Assembly (NCBI GenBank): GCA_965216425.1
Contig: CBDCFV010000006.1
Location: 1,309,619 to 1,373,618 of the forward strand
DNA from: CBDCFV01 sp965216425
GTDB taxonomy: Bacteria; Chloroflexota; Dehalococcoidia; Lucifugimonadales; UBA3495
Length of the DNA: 64,000 nt
Direction: 5' to 3'
Position numbers and translations under genes: made by a program
Shown here: positions 16,741 through 26,316 of the stretch, in pieces
How the letters are laid out: each line of letters opens with the position of its first letter
How positions within the stretch are numbered: the first letter of the stretch is position 1
The notes under the pieces: model-generated
Seen by the model: only the letters and a program-made list of their open reading frames with translations
Database searches by the model: none
Told to the model about the DNA's origin: nothing

Positions 16741-17201
16741 ATCCGCAGATATGCAGACGATGCTCCTGTCTTGACGGAGCCGGCCCCACTCATCCAACCC
16801 CTCGTTCCATCGCAGAACGTCCTAATACCGTTCATAGCGGCCTGACGTCATGCTCAAGGATGCAGCTGAGGGTAGAGTGCCATGATACGGGCATTCCGGC
16901 AGTCCTCTTGATAATTCTGCTCCCTGATGATTCCCACACCAACACCCTCAGGAGCAATGAACCCCGTCGAGTCTGGCCGGATGACCCAACGCCAACGTCT
17001 CGCAGCAACTGGTCTTCGGTTTCTTCAGCTCGCTGTAACCAAATGCGGGCCGGGCTTTGGCAAGCTCGCCCGGCCCGCGCCCCGCCAAGCTGCAAGCGCA
17101 ACATGGCGTCCACCGGCGAAGGGTCACGTCACAACCACAACCCGGTCCGGAAAGCCGAGTTCAGCCCGCCCATGGACCCTGCGTCAAGGAGGAACGATTG
17201 C
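16741..17201. other. Spacer upstream of the small membrane protein
   Basis: No supported gene. An open frame enters the next gene from upstream (16860 onward), but its composition is poor and an AGGAGG site marks the start at 17202 instead. Confidence 0.4.
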
Positions 17202-17540
17202 ATGAAAGACCAACCCGAAGCATCCGAAACCCAAAACTGCGGCGGTGGGAACCTGAAAGAACCCCGCCAATCCATCGTGACAATGTCGCTCGGTGAAATG
17301 GAGGCCTATGCCGTCCTGTTCATCGTCCTGTTAATCGCCGGTAACGTCATATGGGTTGTCTATGAGGTGATTCGCTCCACCGGCTCTCCGGTGGACACGC
17401 TCCATTCCATTGTCACGAACCTGTGGCAAGCCAGTGCTGCCGCTCTCTTTATCACGCTGACCGCGGCCGGGATATCCAAGGGTTTAAGGCTTGCCGCCCG
17501 CGGGCTGCGCCAATGGCTTTTCAAGTCCCGTGAGGAATAG
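17202..17540 (+). CDS. Small two-helix membrane protein
   Basis: 112 residues. A hydrophilic N-terminal tail of about 30 residues with a CGGG turn precedes two hydrophobic segments, AYAVLFIVLLIAGNVIWVV (about 44-62) and ALFITLTAAGISKGL (about 85-100), and a basic C-terminal tail. A strong AGGAGG stands nine bases before the ATG. I do not recognise the family. It is the first of two small membrane proteins in the cluster that also carries NERD-type proteins and a UvrD helicase. A membrane effector or anchor is a possible role, but that is inference. Confidence 0.55.
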   Translation: MKDQPEASETQNCGGGNLKEPRQSIVTMSLGEMEAYAVLFIVLLIAGNVIWVVYEVIRSTGSPVDTLHSIVTNLWQASAAALFITLTAAGISKGLRLAARGLRQWLFKSREE

Positions 17541-18199
17541 CGCAGGAACCGGAAGGACCGCCACGCCCGGCCCGCGGGCCGGGTCACCTGGGCCCCGGCG
17601 ACGTCGAGACCATTATTGACGACGGGTGTGAGAAGCGGCGCCAACCTGCTGACCCCTTTAACCTCCCTTTTCTCCCATGTCCCCACCGCAACGGCGGCAC
17701 CGGTAAGGGCTAAATCCGCATGGTTTGCTCCGGTTGACCCTCCGTCATTGCCGGCATTACGGCGACCCGGTTTCCGCTCCGACTGGTCCACGCCGGTCTC
17801 GGTCCTGTAGTCGAGGCGCTCCACGTCCTTACCAGCAGGTCTGTGGTGGTAGCCAGCCCCTGAAGGCCACTGACACTGGAACATCTCCTCGGTCCGGGTA
17901 CACCTCCGCTGGATTTCCTGCACCCACGTCCTCCGGCGGGCTTCCACCATGGTCAGTGGCCCCGCACATTGCGCCATCAATCCAGTCAGACGGATTCCAT
18001 GGACAACTCCCCTGCCCTACCGGGCAATGCTGGAATCTGTGCGTCTGCAACCCGTCCGGATGCCGTGAGACGACCAATGTTACTGCAAAAAGTTGCCATC
18101 GTCCGGGGCGGCGGTCCTAGCAAGCCCGCCGCCGCCCCGGTCCTCCCTTTCGACCCGGACGGGCCAATCATGAAAAATCTCAAACAAGGACATCATCAA
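17541..18199. other. GC-rich spacer
   Basis: About 660 bases. A long minus-strand frame (17360-17980) overlaps the small membrane protein on the other strand and shows no domain, so it is left out. No terminator or repeat seen. Confidence 0.4.
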
Positions 18200-18853
18200 A
18201 TGAACATACAACCTCAATTTCCCCCACACAGGCGCAGCAACGACCCCCAGCGCAACAGCGAGGCGATGGTCTATGACCAGCTTGCCCGGAGCGGCAACGG
18301 CAGCCAGGCCCTCGACGAACTGACGGACGTCCCCGAGGCCCCCGAGTTGGACTTCTGCGCCTGGCTCAAGGACCGGGCCCGTTTCGGCCTCCAGGCCAAG
18401 GGCGGCCGGTAATCCGTGGTCAGGAGCGTCCGGACTCCAGACCGTCAAACGGGACGGAGCACGTTCCCTGCCCTCTCACCCAGGCCTGGGACGCCGCCAT
18501 CGCCGTCCGGGACGCGGTTCACCGCGTCCCGGGCTTCAAGGTCTTCATCATACCGGTGCTTCTCTTAACCGACACTCCTCCGAACCAGACCATCGAGGAG
18601 TGGGCGACGCAGCGCCGGGTCAAGGTGCTCTTCGAGTCCGACGATCTCGTAGAGCGCCTGCTGGAACTGGCTGATAGCGTGGGGGTCAAACACCCTCCCA
18701 CCGCCGATCACATCCGGAATGAAATGGCGGCCACGAGGCGGTCCAAGAGTTCATGGCCAGACAGGTGGTCATCCAACATGTCGACACCGTCAACATCTAC
18801 GTGACCTCGGCCCATGCCGACGGCCGTGACCCGCAGGGGCTGCCTGCAGCCTG
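18200..18853 (+). pseudogene. NERD-like protein, frameshifted paralogue of the genes at 19.7 and 22.7 kb
   Basis: An ATG at 18200 starts a frame with PELDFCAWLKDRARFGLQAKGG, the conserved strand-lysine core of NERD-type nuclease-related domains, and stops at 18412. Protein-like sequence resumes in another frame (WDAAIAVRDAVH, FIIPVLLLTDTPPNQ, VKVLFESDDLVERLLEL). After a further shift it ends RQVVIQHVDTVNIYVTS. The last motif matches the C-terminus of the intact gene at 22744 (FQRVDTVNIYVTV). So this is a broken relative of both neighbours, needing two frame corrections. The NERD assignment rests on the short core only. Confidence 0.55.
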
Positions 18854-19288
18854 ACCCATCTCCACGTCTCCGCCGGCCCGTTGAGGGCGGCCACCGGGCC
18901 CGGCGGAGACAACCCTATGGCCAAGCCTGGCAGTGACAAGGGATCTCCCGTGGGGACTGTCCTCACCCCAGCGTTGGGATGTGGTGCATTGTCGGGCGCT
19001 GGGAATCAGACCGGGAAGTTCGCCTCTGCTGCCTTGGCGTGGATGCCCTCGGGGACCATGCCGCGGTCGGCGGCGTTTCCCGGGCTGGGCAACCAGCAAC
19101 TGTCAGCGGCGCAGGGTTTGTTCCATCGAAACCGCATCATCAATGCCATTGGAATTACGATCCTGGCCATACGGTCCTGGCCCTTTGACAGGCACCGGAA
19201 CCATAAAAATCAGTTGCGGTCGCAGCGGAGGAATTCCGTTGAATTCTTATTGACCACCTTAATATCAAGCCAAAAAGGAGAAGAAATC
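18854..19288. other. Spacer upstream of the second small membrane protein
   Basis: 435 bases without a convincing gene. An open frame from 18881 runs into the next gene, but an AAGGAG nine bases before 19289 marks the likely start there. Confidence 0.4.
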
Positions 19289-19534
19289 ATGTCCAACGAA
19301 TGGAAAGGCCGGGTGATCCGCGGAGGTATCGTTGTTGTGGGCGCCATGGGCCTCATCGGCGCCATGGTCGGGCTCACCGGCATCATGGTCGGGTACCCCG
19401 GGGTAGTCCGGGCAAGCGTCATTATCCTCGCCCTGGCCGGCTGCATCGGTGCTGCATCCGTCATCGCCGTCAACATCCCCAGCCGGTCGCGGACGGGCAG
19501 ACGACGATGCCGCCGGGACCAGCACCGCCCCTAG
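19289..19534 (+). CDS. Small two-helix membrane protein
   Basis: 81 residues: a short basic N-terminus, two glycine-rich hydrophobic helices (IVVVGAMGLIGAMVGLTGIM and ASVIILALAGCIGAASVIAV), then an arginine-rich tail. A clear AAGGAG lies before the ATG. It has no recognisable family and is not similar in sequence to the one at 17202, but both occupy the same relative place just upstream of a NERD-like gene. Confidence 0.5.
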   Translation: MSNEWKGRVIRGGIVVVGAMGLIGAMVGLTGIMVGYPGVVRASVIILALAGCIGAASVIAVNIPSRSRTGRRRCRRDQHRP

Positions 19535-19750
19535 AGACGCCGAGGGACACGCCGAGTGGTATGTCGCGAGGAATACAGGGAGGGCGCCAACCATCAACGA
19601 CCTTCGCAGGCCCACCGGATTCCGCTTGGTCCGCTTGGCAATGGCCGGAGGCGATTATGGCCATGACCAGCACTGATGAGCTTCGCTCAGACCCAAATCC
19701 AGTCAATTAATCCGGTCTCGAAGAGACCAAGGAAAGGAGCACCCGCCACC

Positions 19751-20491
19751 ATGCGAATGTACCCAAGAGAATTTCCCGCAAACCGCCGCAAGAAGCCAAA
19801 GCGGCGGGCGGAACGACGAATCTACGAAGCCCTGGCCAGCAGCGACCGCCAGGGCTTCGTCTATTACGAGTGGCGGAGGGGTTATGAGCGCATCGAGCTG
19901 GACTTCGCCGTGTGGATCGTTGCCCTGGGCCGCTTCGCCCTGCAGGTGAAGGGCGGTCACTACCTGCTCATCGACGGCGAGTGGCACCTCAAAACCAGAA
20001 ATGGTGTCGTACCCATCGAGACGTCCCCCTTGGATGAGGCCTGGCTTGCCGCCCTGGAACTGCACGACGAGATCGAGGAGCGCGCCCCAACACCCTACAA
20101 CCCGTACGTCATCCCCGTGCTGGTGTTCGGCGACATGGAGCCCGATGCGGTCATTGAGCAGCTGGCCCGCCGCAAGGGAGTTTACTTGGTCTGGCGCACC
20201 GGTGACCTTGTGGCGGACCTGAGCGCCGTCGTACGGGGCCGGGAAGTGTCAGGCGCACTGTCCACAGACCGCATCCGCCGGGAGGTCTTCGCCGTCACCG
20301 ACGGCCTGATCCGGCTGGGTGAGGCGCGAGAGGAGGAGGCCCGGGCAAAAGCCGTCAGGCCAGTCACCAAGTCCCCAGCGCCGTCCGGGCTGGAACTCAT
20401 CCACGTTCGAGCGCGAAAGGTGCGCTTCCGGCGGGGGACCATCATCGGCCCCGAGAAGCCCCGAAAGCGGAGCGATGGACGCCTGCGGTGA
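19751..20491 (+). CDS. NERD (nuclease-related) domain protein
   Basis: 246 residues. An N-terminal basic segment (NRRKKPKRRAERRIYEAL) is followed by the NERD core: ERIELDFAVWIVALGRFALQVKGGHY, with the acidic residue in the first strand and the Q-x-K of the second, the residues that resemble a PD-(D/E)XK nuclease centre. The middle (NPYVIPVLVFGDMEPD) is the expected strand after it. The C-terminal 40 residues are basic and probably disordered. The start at 19751 follows AAAGGAG. NERD domains are often found beside or fused to UvrD-type helicases, and here a helicase gene follows 140 bases downstream, suggesting joint DNA processing. That functional link is inferred. Confidence 0.68.
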   Translation: MRMYPREFPANRRKKPKRRAERRIYEALASSDRQGFVYYEWRRGYERIELDFAVWIVALGRFALQVKGGHYLLIDGEWHLKTRNGVVPIETSPLDEAWLAALELHDEIEERAPTPYNPYVIPVLVFGDMEPDAVIEQLARRKGVYLVWRTGDLVADLSAVVRGREVSGALSTDRIRREVFAVTDGLIRLGEAREEEARAKAVRPVTKSPAPSGLELIHVRARKVRFRRGTIIGPEKPRKRSDGRLR

Positions 20492-20630
20492 TGGTGAGTC
20501 CCCCGCGGCCGATCAAGCTCGGAACGCCGGCGGCCATCCACCCCACCGGAAGATTCGTTTCGGGACGAGTCCAGCCCACCGGGTTCCACATCCCAAGCCA
20601 GTTGATAGATCAACTCAGGTGAGAACCAAC

Positions 20631-22398
20631 ATGAACATGAACGACCAAGCGGGCGTGGCGCCCGCCATACTGCGGCTGCACCCGAGCCTGGACCAGGGGC
20701 AGCTGGAGCTAATCGGCCATCTGGAGGGCCCCACGTTGGGCATCGCGGGTCCCGGCGCCGGCAAGACCTTGGCGGTGGCGCTGCGGGGAACCAACATCCT
20801 GCTCCGCGGGCTGGCCAAACGGGAAGATCCGGTGCTGTGCACCTACTCCCGGCCCGCGGCGCGGGAACTGCAGCAGCGTTTCATCGCCCTGGCCACCGCC
20901 GCCGGATGCCCGGGAGACCTCTCCCGGGTGCGCATCGGCACCATCCACAGCCTGTGCCGCCGCATGCTGCGTTCCGGCGACCGTCGCCTCCACGGCCCCC
21001 GGCCGGACTTCACGGTGCTGGACGAGGATGAGCAGTGGCGTCTCCTGTCCCGTCACTTCGGTGACGTCTTCGGCCCCGACCTGAATGTGCTGGAGCGAGA
21101 GGGCTGGCGCTGGCGCGAACCGCACCTCGTAATCCGGCACGGCCGCAAGTTCTTCGAGAGGCTCTGCGATGAGCTCATTGCTCCTGAGGAACTGATTGAT
21201 TCATGGGACCCATTCCACGCTGCCCTGGGCCGTTGTTACGAGCGGTACCGGGACCTGCTCCAAGAGGAAGGCAGCACGGACTTTGATCACCTGCAGCGGT
21301 GGGCTGCGGAGTTTCTGGAGGACGACCGGATGGCGGGTCCCATATCCGCCGGTATCAGGTACCTGATCTGCGATGAGTACCAGGACACCTCGTACGTACA
21401 GGAACACATCCTCCTGCGCCTGTGCCGCGACCACGGCAACATCTGCGTGGTGGGGGATGATGACCAGAGCATCTACCGGTTCCGCGGAGCCAGCGTGCGG
21501 AACCTGCTCGAGTTCCCTGGGCACTTCTCCAGCTGTCATACCGTGGAGCTCAACGTCAACCATCGCAGCCATCCCGCCATCGTGGATTTCTACGACCGGT
21601 GGATGGCCACTGCCGCCGACTGGTCGAACCCCGACCCGCAGGGCCGGCCGTTCCGGCACCCCAAGTCCATCACGTCTCATGCTGCCGACCTGTATCAGGA
21701 CTATCCCGCGGTCATCCGCGTGGAGGGCTGTAATGCCGGGCAAGGAGGGGACACAGCTTGCGGAGTTGCTGAAGTTCTTGAAGCGAAAGCGGGTCATTGC
21801 TGAATACGGCCAAGTGGCGTTGCTCCTGCACTCGGTCCGGGGAACGGCGGCCGCCGGCTACCTGGACGCCCTGGAGCGGGCGGGAATACCCGTGAACCGC
21901 AGACCGTCCACTTCCGGGAGCCGCCGGATTGCTGATAAACACCGGGCGCTCACCGTCACCACCATTCACCAAGCCAAGGGGCGGGAGTGGGACGTGGTGA
22001 TCGTGGGATCACTGGATTATTGCAACCCCGATGTGGACCCGGTGGGCCGGGAACTCCAGCACTACTGCCGACGCCCTTCCTTTGAGCCGGTCGACCGCAC
22101 CGCGGACTTCGATCACGCCCGCCAGCGCTATGTGGCCTTCTCCCGGCCGAAGGGTCTGCTGGTGCTGACCTCAGGTGATCCGGTGCATCCCCGCTTGGAG
22201 GATGCTTGGGACCGTCTGCCCCGCTGGGACAGGATGGACCGCAGCGCGCTGGCCCGGCAACGGTTCCCGCCGGCAGCGCAAACCTGCAAAACGGAACGGT
22301 CTCCGTGGCCGGTGCATGCCAGTCCATCCCTGGGGCGCCTCGACGTGTGGGTGGGCCGCGCCGCATCGCTGGCGAGGTCGGAGAGAGGCCGTTCGTAA
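20631..22398 (+). pseudogene. UvrD/Rep-family (SF1A) DNA helicase, one frameshift
   Basis: About 588 codons in two frames. Frame one has motif I GPGAGKT (about residue 40), motif Ia, ICDEYQDTSY (motif II, about 247), VVGDDDQSIYRFRGAS (motif III) and LNVNHRSHP (motif IV). Near 21735-21750 (GGGCAAGGAGGGG) the coding signal moves by one base. Frame two continues with PGKEGTQLAELLKFLK, then TVTTIHQAKGREWDVVIVG (motif V) and QRYVAFSRPKGLLVL (motif VI). All helicase motifs are present, so a single indel is the only defect, and a sequencing error cannot be excluded. It translocates on single-stranded DNA in the family. It lies between two NERD-like genes. Confidence 0.78.
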
Positions 22399-22473
22399 CC
22401 ATATCGGCCGATGACCATCTGGGCGGCGACGTCCCTGTCGCCGCAACCCCAGCACAAGGAGGTGAACAACACC

Positions 22474-22653
22474 ATGCACACCAATCCGGACGTCAATGCG
22501 AAACCCCGAGGTCCGCCTGCCCGGAGCCGCGCGATGTGCCCCCCTTCGACCTGCTGCCATACAGGCTGGCCGGTTGCATCCGCGAACCTGCATGGGCAGA
22601 CCCCTGCCCCGAAACAAACCCGCTTCGCCGAGGGCCCTGCTGTGACGGGCTGA
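22474..22653 (+). CDS. Possible 59-residue protein
   Basis: An ATG nine bases after a strong AAGGAGGTGA site opens a short frame rich in P, A and C (CPPSTCCHTGW) that ends inside the terminator stem at 22646. The ribosome site and the terminator argue for a translated leader or small protein; the amino-acid composition is unconvincing. No family recognised. Confidence 0.3.
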   Translation: MHTNPDVNAKPRGPPARSRAMCPPSTCCHTGWPVASANLHGQTPAPKQTRFAEGPAVTG

Positions 22654-22686
22654 CCCGGGAGAGATCTCAGGTCGGCCCGCTTTTTA
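22646..22686 (+). terminator. Rho-independent terminator
   Basis: CGGGCTGACC and GGTCGGCCCG form a ten-base stem (one G-T pair) around a 14-base loop, followed by CTTTTTA. It would end transcription of the helicase unit, so the gene at 22744 likely has its own promoter. Confidence 0.7.
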
Positions 22687-22743
22687 TGTCTGCGGCGCCG
22701 GCGCAATCATCAACACCAAATCTCAAAAGAGGTAATTGTCAAA

Positions 22744-23436
22744 ATGGAAGTCGTAAAGAACAACAACAATCCCCTGAGCCCAGCCGAGATGGAGGCCTGC
22801 CAGCAGTTCGAGGCCAGCACCCAAGCCGGCCAGGTCCTGTTCCAGCCCCAGGTGGCCGCCGGCCAGCCCGCGCCGAACTGCGTCGCCCTCCTTGACGGGG
22901 TCGGGCGCTTCGGCGTCACCATCCTGGAAGGACAGTGCACCGTCGAGGATGGCCAGTGGTTCCGCCGCCAGGCAGACGGCGCCAGGCCGCGCATGGACAA
23001 TCCCTTGGAAAGGGCCTGGCAGGCCGCCAAGTCCGTCCGCACGGAGCTCAAGCGGGAGCTGGACCTCAAGACCTACGTCATTGCGGTGGCCTGGTTCCCC
23101 GACATGGACGAGGACGAGGATATCCTGGACGAAGCCAGTGGCCGCAGCGTGCGGTTGTTCTTCGGTCAGGCTGACTTTGCCCAGCGGCTGGTGGATCTCC
23201 CCAAGGACTATGAGTTGCAGACCCAGCTCAGCCGCCGGTTCATCAAGCGGGAGGTGGAGGTCCTGAGCCGCGCTCCCGCTGTGGAGACGCCGGCGCCGGC
23301 CGAGGAGCCCCAGTCCGTCAACGGACGGGCCGGCGCCTTGACGTTCCAACGGGTGGACACCGTCAACATCTACGTTACCGTCGTCAACGGCGGCGTGGGC
23401 GATGATCCTTCGCTGATCACCGTGCAGGGCCAGTAG
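22744..23436 (+). CDS. Hypothetical protein with a VDTVNIYVT C-terminal motif, paralogue of the relic at 18.2 kb
   Basis: 230 residues, no membrane segment. An N-terminal helical region is followed by a beta-rich core (NCVALLDGVGRFGVTILEG) in the position where NERD-like proteins have their LDF/QVKGG strands, then LERAWQAAKSVRTELKREL and TYVIAVAWFPDMDEDED. A linker rich in P, A and E leads to the terminal FQRVDTVNIYVTVVN. That terminal motif also ends the broken gene at 18200-18853, so it is a shared module, perhaps a strand used for binding a partner. A GAGG lies upstream of the ATG. Function unknown; a degenerate NERD fold is my inference. Confidence 0.55.
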   Translation: MEVVKNNNNPLSPAEMEACQQFEASTQAGQVLFQPQVAAGQPAPNCVALLDGVGRFGVTILEGQCTVEDGQWFRRQADGARPRMDNPLERAWQAAKSVRTELKRELDLKTYVIAVAWFPDMDEDEDILDEASGRSVRLFFGQADFAQRLVDLPKDYELQTQLSRRFIKREVEVLSRAPAVETPAPAEEPQSVNGRAGALTFQRVDTVNIYVTVVNGGVGDDPSLITVQGQ

Positions 23437-23591
23437 GCCAAAGCGTCGCCCGGGCATTGTCTCCCGCTATGCCCGGGCGATCTGCCTGTCAACTGCCCAT
23501 CAGCATGAAACCGGCTATGGGTGGTCCAGCGGGAGTGCCGAACCAGCTGATTGCCAAGTACGAGTCTGCAGGCACACTGGCTGCAGCACCT

Positions 23592-23738
23592 GAACTAAAG
23601 CCACGATGGGATCCGCATTTCTGGGATGATGAGAGCAGGTCAGCGTTGCCAAGTAAAGTTCTCTCGTCCGTATATTGAAGTCAGTCCGCCCCCGCCGCCG
23701 GGTATTCTTCAAATGCGCATTTCACCTTGGCTTTGGTT
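23592..23738. repeat. MITE 3, same family as MITEs 1 and 2
   Basis: About 147 bases. Left end AACTAAAGCCACGATGGGATCCGCA, right end inverted AACCAAAGCCAAGGTGAAATGCGCA, flanked on the right by TA. It truncates the minus-strand gene fragment that follows. Confidence 0.65.
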
Positions 23739-23740
23739 TA

Positions 23741-24380
23741 GGTTGTCTCTCTGGTGGTCGTCCAGCGCAAGGATGTCCTGCACAATGCCGGGCAGTTGTC
23801 CATCGAATCCTGTAATTATGCGATCAGTAAATTCCCTCTGCCCACCCCAGACCATCCCAAATTGATCCGAACCTGGATGCTGCTCTTTCGGTTGAGGGGC
23901 GGTGGGAACGAAACACTCAAATACCCTTCCATATGGTGCCCCTTCATCATAGCCTCCCACCAGGAAGACCATAGGAGGACCATCTGGCGGCATTTGCGCT
24001 GCTTGCCATTGACGCATAAAGAAATCGCTAAGTTTGGAAGCGAAGTCTTCCACGGTAAGGCGCCCCAAGACGATCTCTTCCCGCTCTGCCAGGAGCTCGG
24101 TTAGGTGCGTATGATTTACTCTTGCATACCGTGTGCGTGCCAGGGCCACAACTTGAGTCCTGGCCTCCTCCGGGATGGAGTTGTTCGCTCGGCGACCTCG
24201 GTTCCCATGAGCCAGTGCGGCGGCACCCTCCTTCCGATACTCCGCCAGGATTCGCCAAACGTGGCGTTCACTCACTCCCAGAACCTCTGCCGCCTCATCC
24301 ACTGATATCTGACCTTCCAGGATACCGTTGAGCACTTGGAGCCTTGCCTGTTCTTTCTGGGTCAATGTCAATCCTTTCAT
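23741..24380 (-). pseudogene. Chimeric fragment: transposase N-terminus joined to an unrelated gene
   Basis: A single open frame made of two parts. The first 105 or so residues are a helix-turn-helix transposase N-terminus (ISVDEAAEVLGVSERHVWRILAEYRKEG) of the IS481/ISNCY style. From about GRLTVEDFASKLSDFF the sequence changes to a different protein with VFLVGGYDEGAPYGRVFEC and GGQREFTDRIITGFDGQLP, which looks like the C-terminal half of an Ntn-hydrolase/proteasome-like protein, though I am unsure of that family. The end is cut by MITE 3. The ATG at 24380 belongs to the transposase part. Formed by deletion or one-ended transposition. Confidence 0.5.
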
Positions 24381-24440
24381 GAACTGACATTTTCCCTGAC
24401 CTGTTAACTACTGACATAATCGTAGACCATCGACACCCCA

Positions 24441-24730
24441 GTGGCCCAACATGCCTCCGCCATTGACAACTACGTACGAGCGATTGGGAACTACGATCGG
24501 GCAATAGAAATCGACGCGGGTTCGGGCACGGCTTACTGCAATCGCGCAGAGGCGTGGATGCACCTCGGGGGTGGGATAACGCCTTCAGAGGTCTGATTGC
24601 TGGTAGAAACAGGAGTGTTGACCTGTGGGAATCGTTCACCAACGAATACCACAGCATCGGCGACTTTGAGACGCGAACCGGCCTAAAACTGCCGGATAAG
24701 ATTGCGGGTCTGTTAGTCACCTTACGTTAA
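24441..24730 (+). pseudogene. TPR-repeat protein fragment with a G-run frameshift
   Basis: A GTG at 24441 opens VAQHASAIDNYVRAIGNYDRAIEIDAGSGTAYCNRAEAWMHLG, whose pattern (A-I--Y--AI-NYD-AIEID, then AY-NRA) is a tetratricopeptide repeat. At a GGGGG run near 24570 the frame shifts and continues NAFRGLIAGRNRSVDLWESF to a stop. A 5' part is missing. Short TPR relic of unknown origin. Confidence 0.45.
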
Positions 24731-25036
24731 CAGGATATTCCGTATCTCTCTAGTCGACGCTTTCGACAGAAAGTACGGGCAATCCCGGCGTACTCTTTGT
24801 CGCTAGCCGTCGCCCTCTGAATATTCTGCTTGGCATCGTCTTTCCGCTGCTGGTCACCCATGCCATGCTCGTCTCTCTTGGTTTCGGTCAGCAGAGTAAG
24901 CAGTTGGTCACTCAGATGACCTATAGCGTCGCTCCGCCTCTTCACATGGTGGCTCATGTTTAGGCCTACGACTTGTATTGATTCGGTTCCTTTCAGATCG
25001 TGGTCAATGGGTACTGAGAACCCCACAAGGGAACTA
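24727..25036 (-). pseudogene. PtuB-like HNH nuclease of the second locus, C-terminal part
   Basis: Removing IS630-b copy 2 and one TA joins this frame directly to the part at 26317-26685: ..FVLDPNERA continues SSLVGFSVPIDHDLKGTES and then VVGLNMSHHVKRRSDAIGH. This is the expected second half of a TIGR02646/PtuB-type HNH protein (a KG-x-x-S/T-I-x-V-x-G-L-N-like segment followed by R-rich helix). A helical tail rich in K, R and Q closes it. The junction is in phase, which argues that the insertion is recent. Confidence 0.68.
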
Positions 25037-26316
25037 GTACCGTTTCAATTTAATTCTATTGGATAGATATGTTTGAGCTTACTGCGAGCGTCCCCCGGTC
25101 GTGGCCGAGGGCAGGCTCTGGGTGGAGAACCGCCAGTCTATGATGGCGGCGGCCCCGTTGCGCTCGTGTTCGAGCGCCGCGACCTCCCGTATCAGCAACG
25201 CTTCATCGCCGACCCGGCGGTTCCAACACTGTCTGCTGAAGACGCTGAACTCGATTTCAGCCATGTTCAACCAGCTTCCGTGATTGGGTGTGTGGTGAAG
25301 CTCCAAGCGTTTGGCTATGCGGCGCGCCTCGGACGGTGCAAACGCTTCGTAGAGCGAGCCGGGCTTGTGGGTGTTGAGGTTGTCCAGGACCAGCCGGACC
25401 ACTGTGGCGTCAGGATAGGCCTCGTCCACCAGCCACTTCATCTGTTCAGCGAAGTCCACGGCAGTCCGGCGCCCGGTCACCTTGACGTGCCTCCACCCAC
25501 CCTTCGGTTCACAGAACATGAACAGGTTCCGGGTCCCGTTTCGCTGGTACTCAGTGTCATAGCGCTCCACCCGTCCGGGGGCGGCCTCAATGGGAGGCCT
25601 CACGTCCTCGACCAACTGCTTGGAGGTCTCGTCGAAACACACCACCGGACGCTCCCGGTCATACTCTTCGTGATAAAGAGCCTGCCCCGTACTGGATACG
25701 GGGTCCAGTACGTCCTCCATCCGGGCGACGAACTCCCCGCTCAGCTTGGGGATGCACCATTCCTTTTTCTTCCACAGCCTGCCCCGTTGCAGAACGGGGG
25801 CTTGAGTTCGTTTTTTTGAGTATCTGGCGCACCGTCTCCAAGGAGATGCTCCCGGCAAACTCCATCTCCACCACCTTGTCCGCCAGCAGATGGAGCGTCC
25901 AGTTTACATGTCCTTCGGGTGGACTGCTGCACGCGACGGCAACCAGGTGCGCTTCCTGCTTGCCGTCCAACTTGCGCTCCCGGCCCGGCCGTGGCTTGTC
26001 ATTGATGGCGGCATCAAGTCCTTCCTCGACGAACCGCTTCCGCACTCTGGCAACGGTAGCGGCGTTGATCAAAAGCACACCGGCTATCTCACGGTCCCGA
26101 AGTCCTTCATCTGCTTTGAGCAGCGCCAGCGCCCGCTTGACGGTGCGGACTGACGGCTTGCCCCGGTGGGAAACCTCATTGAGACGGGAGCGTTCGGATT
26201 CAGCCAGCTTGACTTTATACTTGATGGCAGCCATGTCTGGATACTCCCCCACAGAAAGATCATACCCAAGTATGACTGCCTTCTTATATTCTTACAAATC
26301 TATCTGGAAGTAGTAC
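25037..26316 (-). mobile_element. IS630-family insertion sequence, type b, copy 2
   Basis: 1280 bases between duplicated TA (25035-25036, 26317-26318), same ends as copy 1. The near-identity of the two copies means that recombination between them could delete or invert about 13 kb. It interrupts the second HNH gene. Confidence 0.86.
25079..26234 (-). CDS. IS630-family transposase in two overlapping frames, copy 2
   Basis: Same organisation as the gene at 11047-12202: helix-turn-helix frame first, DDE frame second, joined at A7 (25811-25817) with a hairpin downstream. Differences are few, for example an L to W change in SRQCWNRRVGD of the catalytic frame. Both in-gene palindromic elements are retained. 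Confidence 0.75.

Noticed and set aside
17360..17980. 206-codon minus-strand frame opposite the small membrane protein
   Set aside because: It overlaps a gene with a good ribosome site on the other strand and shows no domain or hydrophobic pattern of its own.
20631..22398. Helicase as GajB of a Gabija system
   Set aside because: No GajA (ATPase-TOPRIM) gene adjoins it; the neighbours are NERD-type and membrane proteins.
23436..23592. Terminator after the gene at 22744
   Set aside because: CGCCCGGGC appears twice near 23450-23480 and could pair, but no T run follows.
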